A stretch of DNA of 64,000 nt from Pirellulales bacterium (GTDB taxonomy: Bacteria > Planctomycetota > Planctomycetia > Pirellulales > JALHPA01): positions 1 to 64,000 of the forward strand of contig JANRLT010000027.1 of assembly GCA_033762255.1 (NCBI GenBank), written 5' to 3'. The notes under the pieces are model-generated. The model was not told the origin of the DNA, ran no database searches, and saw nothing but the letters and a program-made list of their open reading frames with translations. Every line of letters starts with the position of its first letter. Position 1 is the first letter of the stretch. Both the position numbers and the translations under genes were made by a program. This document shows positions 17,373-26,247 of this stretch, one piece after another.

Positions 17373-18344
17373 TCACGCTTTGCGGCGTCGAACCGTCTGA
17401 TGCAGTTGGGCGTCATCCTCCGCGTAGGCCTCGACGATGGCCTGGACCAGTTTATGTCGCACAATGTCAGTCTTTTCCAGGCGTATTTCCGCCACGCCCG
17501 GCAACCCCCGCAAGCGACCCAGGGCGTCGATCAAGCCCGAGGGCGTATGCGGCGGCAAGTCAATCTGTGTGGTGTCGCCGGAAACCACAATTTTGGAGTT
17601 ATTTCCCATCCGAGTTAAAAACATTTTCATCTGCGAGATCGTGGTGTTTTGCGCTTCGTCCAGAATAATAAACGCGTCATTGAGCGTGCGCCCCCGCATG
17701 TAGGCCAGGGGGACCATTTCGATCACATCTTGTTCGCTTAACCGCTTGACCAGGTCATAATCCAAAAGTTCTCGCAGGGCGTCCAATAGCGGCCGCAAAT
17801 AAGGATTAATCTTGGCCTGCAAATCCCCGGGCAGATAGCCCAACGACTCCCCCGCCTCGACTGCGGGGCGGACCAGGACAATCTTGCGGACTTGTTCGCG
17901 GCGAAACGCGGAAACCGCCGTCGCCACTGCCAGATAGGTCTTGCCCGATCCCGCCGGACCGACGCAAAACACCAAATCATGCTCCTGAATCGCCTGCACA
18001 TACGCCGCCTGGCCGGGCGTGCGGGGACGCACCTGCCGACTGGCCGATAACCCCTGGATCGGGGCGTGATCATGCTCGTTGGTCTTGCCCGTGACCGCGG
18101 ATAACGCCGCCGCCACTTCGTGCGAATCCAGTTGCCCCCGCCGCTCCGCCAGACTTTTTAGCTGCTCTAGCACCGCCGTCGCCTGGGCGACCGCCGCGGC
18201 CTCTCCCTCAATATGAATTCGATCCTCGCGGGCGGTAATGGTTACGCCCAGGGCTTTGCGGATGTTACGCAAATACTGATCCCGCGGCCCAAAGAGCGTG
18301 AGCAGGATTTTAGAATCGAGAACGGAGATGGATTGGGTGTTCAT
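17373..18344 (-). CDS. phoH: PhoH-family ATPase (YbeZ type)
   Basis: A cytoplasmic P-loop ATPase, proposed to be an RNA helicase or RNase partner that works with YbeY. An N-terminal KH-like segment (about 20-65, LLTLFGPRDQYLRNIRKALG) precedes the PhoH domain with Walker A VGPAGSGKT (128-136), the SLGYLPGDLQAKINPYLRPL block and Walker B DAFIILDEAQNT, then GDTTQIDLP. The ATG at 18344 opens MNTQSISVLDSK. The 17 upstream codons lack similarity. It is the first gene of the phoH-pgpH-ybeY-corC-recO run, with 127 bp to pgpH. Confidence 0.95.
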   Translation of the reverse strand: MNTQSISVLDSKILLTLFGPRDQYLRNIRKALGVTITAREDRIHIEGEAAAVAQATAVLEQLKSLAERRGQLDSHEVAAALSAVTGKTNEHDHAPIQGLSASRQVRPRTPGQAAYVQAIQEHDLVFCVGPAGSGKTYLAVATAVSAFRREQVRKIVLVRPAVEAGESLGYLPGDLQAKINPYLRPLLDALRELLDYDLVKRLSEQDVIEMVPLAYMRGRTLNDAFIILDEAQNTTISQMKMFLTRMGNNSKIVVSGDTTQIDLPPHTPSGLIDALGRLRGLPGVAEIRLEKTDIVRHKLVQAIVEAYAEDDAQLHQTVRRRKA

Positions 18345-18395
18345 GCAAAGCGGGGCGCATGGGCCCAACGCCAAAGTGGCAAAGCAGAAATGCAC

Positions 18396-18727
18396 TTTAG
18401 AGTATAGCAGATTCGTTGGCGGGGAAGTTAAATTGGCGAAAAATATTTCTGTAAAATCATAGCAGATAATGGTTTAAGTTGATTTTACGGGATGAATTCC
18501 AAGTCCCGCGCGGCAGGAGGGATTACGAGAGAGGAGACGCGAATGCCGGGATGAGGAAGGCGGGGCGAGGGAGCGGGAGACGAGAAGCAGTATTGTTCGA
18601 AAATGCTTACTACAAAGATAACGCACCTCCGGAGCAATACCGCAGGGCAAATCAGCCGTGGCACACTCGCAGTCTCGATGTAGCATCTCTCTACTGCCTT
18701 CTGCATTCAAACTTCTGCATTTCCCCA
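18396..18727. other. intergenic region with 7-bp repeat tract
   Basis: About 330 bp between the ptsI 3' end and phoH. Positions 18690-18727 carry a period-7 tract (CTGCCTT, CTGCATT, CAAACTT, CTGCATT) that stops at the ptsI stop codon. A G/A-rich run (about 18525-18590) made of GGGAGACGAGAAG-like words looks related to the array inside the methyltransferase gene. No gene was found. Confidence 0.5.
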
Positions 18728-20476
18728 TCACCCCGTATCCAGCAATTTCAAATCCGGGGCGATGCTAGCCACAAAGTCCCCCATGTGCTTTTGCACAGCG
18801 CTGGTGGTCTTTAACCGAAGGGCGTGCAGCAGCGACTCGCGGGCTTGTTCGATCGTTACCTTGGCCGCCAGTTCCTTAATTGTGGGAATAAACGCCGGAC
18901 TCATGGAAAAACTGCGCAGCCCCATGCCGAGTAACAATAGAAACGCCCGCGGCGCGCCGGCCATTTCCCCGCAGAGCGTCACGGGTTTATTGGCCTGGTT
19001 GCAGACGGCAATGATTCCCTGCAGGACCCGTAGCACGGCGGGACTGAGGGGCTGGCACAGGTGGCTGACGCGGGGGTTGTCCCTGTCGGCGGCCATCAGG
19101 TATTGCACCAGATCGTTGGAACCAATCGACACAAAGTCGACCACCTCGAGTAAATTATCGATACAGACCGCCGCCGCCGGCACTTCGATCATGATCCCCA
19201 GGGGGACGGGTTCGTACGGTTTTCCCTCGTCATGCAGTTTACGCTGGGCCTTGAGCAATAAACTGCGGACCTTGCGTACTTCCTCCAGCGTGGTAATCAT
19301 GGGAAACATGATCTGCACGCGGACCCCTTTGCCCGCTGCCGCCCGCAGGATCGCCCGCAACTGCGCTGCAAAAAACTCGGGATGTTCAAACGACAGCCGA
19401 ATCGACCGCCAGCCCATGAACGGGTTGGCTTCTTTTTTGCTGCCCAGATACGGCGTGGTTTTATCACCCCCCAGGTCCAAGGTGCGGATGGTGACCCGCC
19501 GCTGGGGACTGGCGGCGATCACTTTTTTATAAGTCGCGTATTGTTCCTCTTCGTCGGGCACATCATGGTGGGACAAAAACAGATACTCGGTCCGGTACAG
19601 CCCCACGCCCGAGGCCCCCATAGCGGTGGCGGCGGCGGCATCGGCGGGATTGTTGATATTTGCCAGCAAATCCAGCAGGACGCCGTCGGCGGTGATCGCC
19701 ACGGCGTCCCGGTTTTCGGCTAGGTGGTCTTTTAAGTGAAAAAACTCCCGCTCCAGCTTGCGGTATGCTTTTTCTGTCTCGGGATCGGGATTGATCAGAA
19801 TGTCCCCCTCCCGCCCATCAATCACCAGCGTGTCGCCGTTTTTTACTTGTTTGAGGATATTGCGCACCCCGGCCACGGCGGGAATCCCCCGGCTGCGGGC
19901 CAAAATGGCGGCGTGGCTGGTCTGGCCCCCGCTTTGCGTGACAATTCCCGCCACTTCGCGGTTACCCAGCGTCACCACGTGGCTGGGGAGCAGTTCATCC
20001 GCAACAATAATCAATGGCCCATGCTCGGCATGTTCGACCGGGCGCAGCACTTCGCTGAGGTAGCTACTCAGGCGGATGATGACATCCCGCACATCGTCCA
20101 GCCGCTGCCGCAGGTAGTCATCTTTGGTCTTGGTAAAGAGCAAGGAGTAATCCGCTAGCACCCGTTCGAGCGCGGCCGCGCTGGTCAGCCGCTGTTCGAC
20201 GATATAATGGCGGATTTTGGCCGTAAAGGCGGGATCCCGCAGAATCGATTGGTGCGTCTGAAAGATCGCCGCTTCTTGCTGGCCCACCTGCGCGGCGACC
20301 TTTTGTCGCATGGCCTGCAAGTCGTTCGCGGTCGATTTACGGGCGTTTTCGTAGCGCTGCAGTTCGGGCAGAACCTCGTTGGGTTCCAATTTGCGTGTTT
20401 CGGGATTAACAAAGATTTCGTGAATACAGTAGGCCGCACCCACGACGACGCCCGGCGATACGCTAATCCCTTTCAT
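18728..20476 (-). CDS. ptsI: phosphoenolpyruvate-protein phosphotransferase (enzyme I)
   Basis: Takes phosphate from phosphoenolpyruvate and passes it to HPr, starting the PTS chain. Domains: N-terminal HPr-binding and phosphohistidine domain with GGQTSHAAILARSRGIPAV (active His 188), then the PEP-binding TIM barrel with GVGLYRTEYLFL, MFPMITTLEEVR, GSNDLVQYLMAADR and the active-site Cys in TLCGEMAG. At 582 residues it is full length. The ATG at 20476 gives the typical opening MKGISVSPGV. No HPr or sugar permease gene is in the window, so it may serve a regulatory (nitrogen-type) PTS. It is divergent from the sigma-factor gene. Confidence 0.95.
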   Translation of the reverse strand: MKGISVSPGVVVGAAYCIHEIFVNPETRKLEPNEVLPELQRYENARKSTANDLQAMRQKVAAQVGQQEAAIFQTHQSILRDPAFTAKIRHYIVEQRLTSAAALERVLADYSLLFTKTKDDYLRQRLDDVRDVIIRLSSYLSEVLRPVEHAEHGPLIIVADELLPSHVVTLGNREVAGIVTQSGGQTSHAAILARSRGIPAVAGVRNILKQVKNGDTLVIDGREGDILINPDPETEKAYRKLEREFFHLKDHLAENRDAVAITADGVLLDLLANINNPADAAAATAMGASGVGLYRTEYLFLSHHDVPDEEEQYATYKKVIAASPQRRVTIRTLDLGGDKTTPYLGSKKEANPFMGWRSIRLSFEHPEFFAAQLRAILRAAAGKGVRVQIMFPMITTLEEVRKVRSLLLKAQRKLHDEGKPYEPVPLGIMIEVPAAAVCIDNLLEVVDFVSIGSNDLVQYLMAADRDNPRVSHLCQPLSPAVLRVLQGIIAVCNQANKPVTLCGEMAGAPRAFLLLLGMGLRSFSMSPAFIPTIKELAAKVTIEQARESLLHALRLKTTSAVQKHMGDFVASIAPDLKLLDTG

Positions 20477-20769
20477 GTAGATTGATGGTAGCAGGCGGGA
20501 AATAGGGGGGCAAGCGGCAATATTTTTTTGCCAAGAATTCTAGCAGTCGAGCGATAAATCATGCAGGGACGCGATTTTATGTAAAGCGGGAAGGTACTCG
20601 CACGCCACCGCCAAAACTGCCGCTGTGAAAATTGCGCGAACTTGGTATCTTGCCTAAATTCGCAAGAGAAAATTCCCCGGCGAAAGTTGTGACGATTGTG
20701 ACACTTACGGCAACAGATCGGTTGTCGCGCGGGCTGGTGGCAACAGACATTCCTTGCGCGAGCGCACGC

Positions 20770-21357
20770 ATGGTGGCGACCACGGATGGGGCGGCACAGC
20801 CAGATTGGACGACGCAGACTGATGAGCAGTTGGCGGCCCTGGCCGCGCGCGAGGAATCCGCTGGGCCGGCGTTCAATGAATTGTTGCGCCGCTTTCAACC
20901 CCGCGTCTGGAGCACCTGTTATCGCCTGATGTCGCATAGCGAGGACGCCGCGGACGCCGCGCAAGAAGTCTGCCTGCGGCTGTTTTTGCAGCGGCAACGG
21001 TTTGCCGGGCGTTCACGGTACTCCACCTGGGTCTACGGGGTGGCGGTGCGGACGTGCCTATTTTTGCGGCGGGGACGGGGCCGTCGTCGCAAGCGCGAGA
21101 CGATTGCCGATAGCGAGGCGGTTTGGTCCGGCGCGACTGAGCGGGAAGGGGCGGCAGCCGGAACGCGACTGGATTTAGAACAAATGCTGGCCATCCTGGA
21201 CGAGGAGGACCGCGCGATTTTGGTCATGAAATACGCCGAGGGGCACAGTCATGAAGAACTGGCGGAGATCTTTGAACTTTCCGAAAGCGCGACCAAGATG
21301 CGCATCAGCCGCGCGCGGGAAAAGCTAAAGCAGCGGTTTGGCGTCGATATGGAGTAA
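20770..21357 (+). CDS. ECF RNA polymerase sigma factor
   Basis: A 195-residue sigma-70 family protein of the extracytoplasmic-function class. Region 2 is seen in FNELLRRFQPRVWSTCYRLM and EDAADAAQEVCLRLFLQ; region 4 in LDEEDRAILVMKYAEGHSHEELAEIF with the helix-turn-helix ESATKMRISRAREKLKQRF. A basic linker (RRGRGRRRKRE) separates them. The ATG at 20770 gives a family-like length; the frame is open 46 codons further upstream, so the start is not certain. A 250-bp spacer with a structured repeat separates it from a small protein gene that could be its partner. No anti-sigma signature was recognised. Confidence 0.9.
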   Translation: MVATTDGAAQPDWTTQTDEQLAALAAREESAGPAFNELLRRFQPRVWSTCYRLMSHSEDAADAAQEVCLRLFLQRQRFAGRSRYSTWVYGVAVRTCLFLRRGRGRRRKRETIADSEAVWSGATEREGAAAGTRLDLEQMLAILDEEDRAILVMKYAEGHSHEELAEIFELSESATKMRISRAREKLKQRFGVDME

Positions 21358-21363
21358 ATGTGT

Positions 21364-21616
21364 GGCACGGGCTTTAGCCCGAAGAAATGTGGCACGGATT
21401 GGCACTTAACTGTGCCATGAACATGAAATTCCCAGTGGGCCAAAGGCATTTTATCCCCTGTGGGCCAATGGCCCAACCTATCCCAGCCTAGGGCAAGCGC
21501 AGCGTCGCCCTAGGTTAATGGGAAAAAAGAACGGAAGGGCCAACGGCCCGATTCATATACTTGTGTACTAATAAAAAGTAAAACCCTTGGGTTACGGGCT
21601 GAAGCCCGTACCACAT
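21364..21616 (+). repeat. multi-hairpin intergenic repeat, copy 2, with an extra hairpin
   Basis: The core copy runs from 21460 to 21616: TGGGCCAATGGCCCAACC, CCTAGGGC...GCCCTAGG, GGGCCAACGGCCCGATTCA, and TACGGGCTGAAGCCCGTA with CCACAT. In front (21361-21400) is another hairpin of the GGGCTTTAGCCC type flanked by TGTGGCACGG. It ends eight bases before the next start codon, so it forms the leader of the following small gene. Confidence 0.8.
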
Positions 21617-21624
21617 TATCCACC

Positions 21625-21894
21625 ATGAGCGCAGCGGACGAACAACCACCGAATCAGCCACAAATATTACTCTGGCCGGAAATTCCCGACCCACCCCCCC
21701 AGCGCGAATTTGGCCAGCGACTGCGGCAGCGGCTCAATCGGGCGTTGGTGACGGAACAAATGATCGACGGCGTGTTGTGCGGCCTGGGGGGAGCGGTGTG
21801 GGAGCTTACCACGGCCCTGGCGGCGGGAGCGCTATTGCCTCAATGGCCCGCGCCCAGCCGGCCGCCTGCGAAAAATCAGCAATCAACGATTTGA
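21625..21894 (+). CDS. small hypothetical protein downstream of the sigma factor
   Basis: An 89-residue protein not recognised. The first half is Pro/Gln-rich and charged (PPQREFGQRLRQRLNRALVTEQMID). The second half has one moderately hydrophobic stretch (GVLCGLGGAVWELTTALAAGALL) that could be a membrane or amphipathic helix, with a Pro-rich end. It is read in the same direction as the ECF sigma gene and 34 bp before the MscS-like gene, so it may be a small membrane partner. No anti-sigma zinc motif is visible. Confidence 0.5.
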   Translation: MSAADEQPPNQPQILLWPEIPDPPPQREFGQRLRQRLNRALVTEQMIDGVLCGLGGAVWELTTALAAGALLPQWPAPSRPPAKNQQSTI

Positions 21895-21927
21895 CCGCTC
21901 TTCCCTTTCTCTTCAATCGTGTTTGTC

Positions 21928-22779
21928 ATGGATGCCATCACCCTCCTCTTCGCCCAAAAATCCGACACGCTACTCACCCCCCTGCAGGACGCCCTACAAA
22001 AAACAATGGGCCAACTGGCCGATTACATCCCCAATGTTACGCGGTTTGTAATCGTGCTGGCCCTGGGGAGCTTGATCTCTTGGGCGTTATCCCGCCTCGC
22101 CCGATTTGTGGGGGAAAAACTAGAACTGCAAACCGTCATGGAACGGAGCGGCCTGGCGGAATCGATGCGCGAAGTCGGTATCAAACAGACCATCCCGCAA
22201 ATTTTGGGACTGGTTGTGTTTTGGGTCTTCTTTGTCTTAACCTGTCTGGTGGCGTTCAATCACATTTTGCCGCAGTTTGACGTCACCATCCAAAAGATTC
22301 TGGACTATATCCCGCGACTATTATTCGCGGTGCTGCTATTGGTCCTGGGGTTGCTGCTGGCCAAGTTCATGCACGGCCTCATCGCCACCAGCGCCGACCG
22401 ACTGGGCCTGAATTACGCCGACACCCTGGCCAATGTCTGCTACTTTGCCCTGGTTATCGTGCTGCTTAACTCCGTCATCACCCAATTGGGGATCGAGATC
22501 AAACTACTGGAAAATTTGATTTTGATCGCCTTTACCGGTTTGATGCTGGGCCTAGGCCTGGCCGTGGGCCTGGGGGGAAAAGATGTCATCGGGGGGATCC
22601 TCGCCGGATATTATGTGCGCCAGCGGTTGCAATCCGGCGACCGCGTGACCGTGGGAGACATCCAAGGAATCGTGCGTGAAGTTGGCCCCGTCAGCACGAT
22701 CCTGGACGTTGGCCAAGGGGCCGCGCAACAACAGCGCATTATCCCCAACACCAAAATGCTGCACGAGGCGGTACGGTGA
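21928..22779 (+). CDS. MscS-like mechanosensitive channel family membrane protein
   Basis: A 283-residue inner-membrane protein. Hydrophobic helices lie at about 30-55, 80-105, 120-145, 165-185 and 195-220. They include the conserved TM-helix repeat of this family (LLFAVLLLVLGLLLAKFMHGLI) and a Gly-rich pore-type segment (GLMLGLGLAVGLGGKDVIGGILAGYYVRQRL). A short beta domain follows, with GDRVTVGDIQGIVREVGPVSTIL and IPNTKMLHEAV as in MscS. The cytoplasmic domain is cut short compared with MscS. It probably acts in osmotic or ion homeostasis. The ATG at 21928 is preferred over the in-frame GTG three codons upstream. Confidence 0.8.
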   Translation: MDAITLLFAQKSDTLLTPLQDALQKTMGQLADYIPNVTRFVIVLALGSLISWALSRLARFVGEKLELQTVMERSGLAESMREVGIKQTIPQILGLVVFWVFFVLTCLVAFNHILPQFDVTIQKILDYIPRLLFAVLLLVLGLLLAKFMHGLIATSADRLGLNYADTLANVCYFALVIVLLNSVITQLGIEIKLLENLILIAFTGLMLGLGLAVGLGGKDVIGGILAGYYVRQRLQSGDRVTVGDIQGIVREVGPVSTILDVGQGAAQQQRIIPNTKMLHEAVR

Positions 22780-23039
22780 GTAGCTCCCCTCCGCCGGAGG
22801 GGAGTGGGGGAGCAGGGGTGGTAAGGAGTTAGCTCCAGCGGAGCGCAATCTTTGTAGTTGGCGACAACAACCCATTCTTAATTTTTAATTATACATTCCT
22901 TCACGTTTAGTCGCGACGCGCAGCGGAGCGCGGCGGGGGCGGGGTTCACCCGGCGAAATACTTTGATTCACGGCGTTATCCTGGTATATTCAGGAGATGC
23001 CCTAACCCTAGTTTTCTCCAGCTACACAGGTCCCACCAC
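22780..23039 (+). repeat. cluster of hairpin repeats after the channel gene
   Basis: A perfect stem CTCCCCTCCG / CGGAGGGGAG (22784-22804) lies just past the stop and could terminate transcription. Next come TTAGCTCCAGCGGAGCGCAA (22829 on; second copy near 24102), an ATTCTTAATTTTTAATT block (about 22873) and a TCGCGACGCGCAGCGGAGCG unit (about 22911; relatives near 24052 and, inverted, 28350). Confidence 0.6.
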
Positions 23040-23939
23040 ATGACGTACATTTCCCGCTTGGCCCGTCGCGATCTCCTCAAATCCACCGCGGTCGCGGTAC
23101 TCTTTAGTGGAGGGATTTCAGCATTGCCAATCCGTGTCCAGGCGGAGGAAGCGAAAAAGTCGCACCTGAAACTCGCGCTCAAATACAGCATGATCGGCGG
23201 CGACGCCCCTATTGACGAAAAAATCGCCCTGATCAAGCGGATAGGCTATGACGGGGTGGAAATCGACAGCCCCAGCAACCTCAACCTGGATGATCTAAAC
23301 GCCGCGTGCAAAAAACATGGGATTGCCGTGCATGGGACGATCGATTCGATCCATTGGGATAAAACGCTGTCCCATCCAGACGAAACCGTCCGTGCCCAGG
23401 GGTTAAAAGGGTTGCTCACCGCGATCGAGGATTGCCACAAGGTCGGCGGGACGACGGCGCTCTTGGTTCCCGGCGTGGTGAATAAAGATGTCACGTATGA
23501 ACAATGCTACGAACGCTCGCAGGCGGAGATCAAAAAGGCGATTCCCCTGGCGGACAAGCTGGGCGTCAAAATCGCCATTGAGGTCGTCTGGAATAATTTC
23601 ATCACCAAGCCGGAGCAGCTTGTCCAATATGTGGACGACTTTGGCACGGACACCGTCGGCGCGTACTTTGATTGCAGCAATATGCTCAAGTATGGCGTCC
23701 CCGCCGCGGAATGGATTCGCAAGCTGGACAAGCGGATGCTCAAGTTTGATTTCAAGGGATACAACGCCGACACGCAAAAATGGGTCGAGATCGGCCAAGG
23801 GACCGAGGATTGGCCCGAGGTGCTCAAGGCCCTGGACGAGATCGGCTACACCGGCTGGGCGACATCCGAAGTCGGCGGCGGCGACGAGGCCCACCTGACC
23901 AAGGTCTATCAGCAAATGCAAAAAGTGCTGACGAAGTAA
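23040..23939 (+). CDS. Tat-exported sugar phosphate isomerase/epimerase-like TIM-barrel protein
   Basis: A 299-residue protein with a twin-arginine signal (LARRDLLKSTAVAVLFSGG) cleaved after about residue 35. It is followed by an AP-endonuclease-2 / xylose-isomerase-like TIM barrel: IDEKIALIKRIGYDGVEID, AIEDCHKVGGTTALLVPG, AIEVVWNNF, GAYFDCSNMLKYG, MLKFDFKGYN, EIGQGTEDWPEVLKALDEIGYTGW. Acidic and His residues typical of metal binding in this fold (IEVVW, FDCSN) are partly retained. Secreted members are abundant in planctomycetes and are thought to act on sugars. The substrate is unknown. It stands alone between repeat-rich spacers. Confidence 0.86.
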   Translation: MTYISRLARRDLLKSTAVAVLFSGGISALPIRVQAEEAKKSHLKLALKYSMIGGDAPIDEKIALIKRIGYDGVEIDSPSNLNLDDLNAACKKHGIAVHGTIDSIHWDKTLSHPDETVRAQGLKGLLTAIEDCHKVGGTTALLVPGVVNKDVTYEQCYERSQAEIKKAIPLADKLGVKIAIEVVWNNFITKPEQLVQYVDDFGTDTVGAYFDCSNMLKYGVPAAEWIRKLDKRMLKFDFKGYNADTQKWVEIGQGTEDWPEVLKALDEIGYTGWATSEVGGGDEAHLTKVYQQMQKVLTK

Positions 23940-24480
23940 GTAGCAGCCACCGCAAAAGTAGCAGGCACCGTCCCGCTGCCGATAAAGTTGTAGGCATCGT
24001 CCCGATGCCGATAAAGTAGTAGGCATCGTCCCGATGCCGTGAATTCGTTTAACCGCGACGCGCAACGGAGCGCGTTGCGGGGATGCTAGGGTGCGAAGGC
24101 ATTAGCTCCAGCGGAGCACAATCTTTGTAGCTGGCTATTTCGCAAAAATGATAGCAATTAGCCAGTGGTTGAACGCAGCGTTAACACCAGAAGGCGATTC
24201 AACGAAAAACCAGTTCGGCGAGTAAAACTCGCCGCTACGGGAGGAAAAACGCGAGTAAAACTCGCCGCTACGAACAGTTCGGCGACGGAGTCGCCTCCTA
24301 CAATTTCTCGTCTACCGCTAATTGCCACTCATGACACCTGCGCCCCGCCTCCGCCGATACCAGCGGCGGCTTTGTGCGCGTTGCAAAATTCACGCAATCA
24401 AATACTTCAGCCATCATGGGCTAGTTGATTTCCCAACTCAGCTTTAGACTAGTGCTATCCTTTGTCAATCAGGAACGCCC
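23940..24480. repeat. repeat-rich intergenic region
   Basis: About 540 bp without a gene. It holds three tandem units of the form TAGGCATCGTCCCGATGCCG (23957-24040; stem GGCATCG/CGATGCC) spaced by ATAAAGTAG, a GCGACGCGCAACGGAGCGCG unit (24051 on), TTAGCTCCAGCGGAGCACAA (24102 on), and two units of GGCGAGTAAAACTCGCCGCT (about 24217-24275). Last comes GGCGACGGAGTCGCCTCCTA (about 24283-24302). Related units recur near 28167 and 28391-28478. Confidence 0.75.
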
Positions 24481-25581
24481 ATGAACGCCTGGTCCACCGC
24501 CCCGCTTACCGGCACGTTGCACATGTTTGTGGCGTGGGATTGGGGGGAAGAAGTCCAGTTGGATGCCGCACGGCGATTGCTCCCGGCCGAGCCGCAAACC
24601 CTTCCCCGCCGCCCCCGCACGCCACCCAGCGTCGCCTACAGCCCCCCTCCCCTATTGTTCCCCTTAACCCCCCTGCGGCTGGATTTGCCGGTGTTGGGCC
24701 AGGTTGCCGCAGTGGCCAAACTAGCGGTGTTTGATTTTGGCGGGGCCAGTTTATCCCTGGAAATTCCGCTGACGGCCACGCCTCCGCAACTGCTCGAGAT
24801 CGCCCGCGCGCTGGCGGATTCGCGCGGGTTGGTCGCGACGGCCCGGACAGCCGTAGAGCCCACCTTTCAGACCCTGCAACCGGCAATCGAACATCCAAAC
24901 TGGTCCCCGTTGGCTGAGGAATATTTGGTCTTTGAAATCCAGCCCGCCAGTTGCCCGCTGTCGGTCGAGGAACTGCTGCGCGACCAGTCGCAGTGGCTGG
25001 CGCAACTGACCCGGCTGGAAAGTGCCACACTGTGCGCCGCCGAAGTGGGACTGATCACGCAATCGCGGCTCTGTTATACACCGGGGGATTTGTTTCTGCC
25101 CGAATGGCCCGCCGCGCTGCTGCTCGACACCGACTGCGAGGAGACCCTGCAAACGATCGAGTTCGCCAATTTACAACTGCTGGAATACCGCTCCTTGGAT
25201 CAACTGCTGGATGCGCGCCTGGCCGAGGCGTATCGCTCGATCCATCCCTTGACGCGCTGGCGTTGGCCGTTTTTACGCACGCACGACCAGCCGCTGCGCG
25301 TGTTGGGCGAGCTGCGGGTCACGGCGCACACCCTGTTCGAGCGGACGGGAAACGCGTTTAAGCTAATGGGAGATCAATATCTAGCGCGGGTCTATCGGCT
25401 ACTGGCCGAGCGGTTTCACCTGGGGGAATGGAGCCACAGCATTCAACAGAGCCTGGACACCGTGGAAAGCGCGTACCAGGTGGTTTCCGACCAGGCGGCG
25501 GTGTACCGAATCGAGCTATTGGAGATCATCGTGATCGTGCTGATTTTTATCGAGATCGTGCTGACGCTCGTGGGACACTGA
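24481..25581 (+). CDS. RMD1/DUF155-like membrane-anchored protein
   Basis: A 366-residue protein. The N-terminal third is Pro-rich (about 35-60). The C-terminal 100 residues (RVYRLLAERFHLGEWSHSI, SLDTVESAYQVV, then YRIELLEIIVIVLIFIEIVLTLVG) match the pattern of the RMD1/YagE (DUF155) family: a helical region followed by one C-terminal membrane anchor. In yeast RMD1-type proteins are mitochondrial; bacterial members have no settled function. The call rests on that C-terminal pattern only. The ATG at 24481 follows AGGAACGCCC, a usable ribosome-binding site. Confidence 0.6.
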   Translation: MNAWSTAPLTGTLHMFVAWDWGEEVQLDAARRLLPAEPQTLPRRPRTPPSVAYSPPPLLFPLTPLRLDLPVLGQVAAVAKLAVFDFGGASLSLEIPLTATPPQLLEIARALADSRGLVATARTAVEPTFQTLQPAIEHPNWSPLAEEYLVFEIQPASCPLSVEELLRDQSQWLAQLTRLESATLCAAEVGLITQSRLCYTPGDLFLPEWPAALLLDTDCEETLQTIEFANLQLLEYRSLDQLLDARLAEAYRSIHPLTRWRWPFLRTHDQPLRVLGELRVTAHTLFERTGNAFKLMGDQYLARVYRLLAERFHLGEWSHSIQQSLDTVESAYQVVSDQAAVYRIELLEIIVIVLIFIEIVLTLVGH

Positions 25582-25600
25582 GGGGGAAAATAATACGTAG

Positions 25601-25686
25601 GGCGGAACGTGTTCCGCCGTTCGCGGTCGGACTGCATTTTTTGGAGGGAAATGACACGGTGTGAATTTGTCGGATCACGATCCGAC
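25601..25686. repeat. two short hairpin repeats
   Basis: Two perfect palindromic units: GGCGGAACGTGTTCCGCC (25601-25618) and GTCGGATCACGATCCGAC (25669-25686). They lie between the convergent RMD1-like and VOC genes. They resemble the other X-NN-X' hairpin units of the 21-28 kb zone and could also act as a bidirectional terminator. Confidence 0.55.
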
Positions 25687-25716
25687 CTACAGTACTTGAC
25701 TCGGTCGGTCCGCGAC

Positions 25717-26184
25717 TCAACCACGCACCGCCGCTTCAATTGCGGCGATGTCGATTTTCGTCTGTTTCATCATCTCCGCCATCGCCTTGGCCGACACATT
25801 TTTGTCGGCGTTCATCGTCAATTCCGAAAGCCGTCGCGGGTAAATCTGCCATGACACGCCGTAGCGGTCCTTGAGCCAGCCGCAGGCGCTGACCTCTCCC
25901 CCATTGGTGGTCAAGGCCCCCCACAGCCGATCGGTCTCGGCCTGGTCGACCGTCGCGACCGAAATAGAGACCGCTTCGGTCAATGTGAACATCGGCCCGG
26001 CATCGAGGATCTGATAGGGGACCCCGCCCAGCGAAAAGTCGATGACCGAGAAAGTGCCATACCCGTTATCACCGACAAAAACCGTCTCGACGCGGCTTTC
26101 CGGGATCAAAGAGCAGTAGAATTCCGCGGCCTCGCGCCCCCGCCCATCGCGGAACCACAAGCAGGTGCGAATCGTGCTGGCCAT
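25717..26184 (-). CDS. VOC-family (PhnB/3-demethylubiquinone methyltransferase-like) protein
   Basis: A 155-residue protein with the vicinal-oxygen-chelate fold of the PhnB type. The N-terminus TIRTCLWFRDGRGREAAEFYCSLIPES and the core SLGGVPYQILDAGPMFTLTEAVSISV, with the C-terminal CGWLKDRYGVSWQIYPRRL, are the family blocks. Such proteins bind small substrates; most are of unknown function. The ATG at 26184 has AAAGGATTATT upstream. The 5' leader starts 63 bp after an attC-like palindrome (26248-26344), so the gene may be the second cassette behind the amide hydrolase. Confidence 0.85.
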   Translation of the reverse strand: MASTIRTCLWFRDGRGREAAEFYCSLIPESRVETVFVGDNGYGTFSVIDFSLGGVPYQILDAGPMFTLTEAVSISVATVDQAETDRLWGALTTNGGEVSACGWLKDRYGVSWQIYPRRLSELTMNADKNVSAKAMAEMMKQTKIDIAAIEAAVRG

Positions 26185-26247
26185 TGTAATAATCCTTTTG
26201 GAAATATGTGGGTTGATAGGTTTTCAGGCTTCTACGTTTTGGGGCTC

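Noticed and set aside
23957-24040. CRISPR-like direct repeats
   Set aside because: Three short hairpin units with 9-bp constant spacers; spacers are the same, so it is a tandem hairpin repeat.
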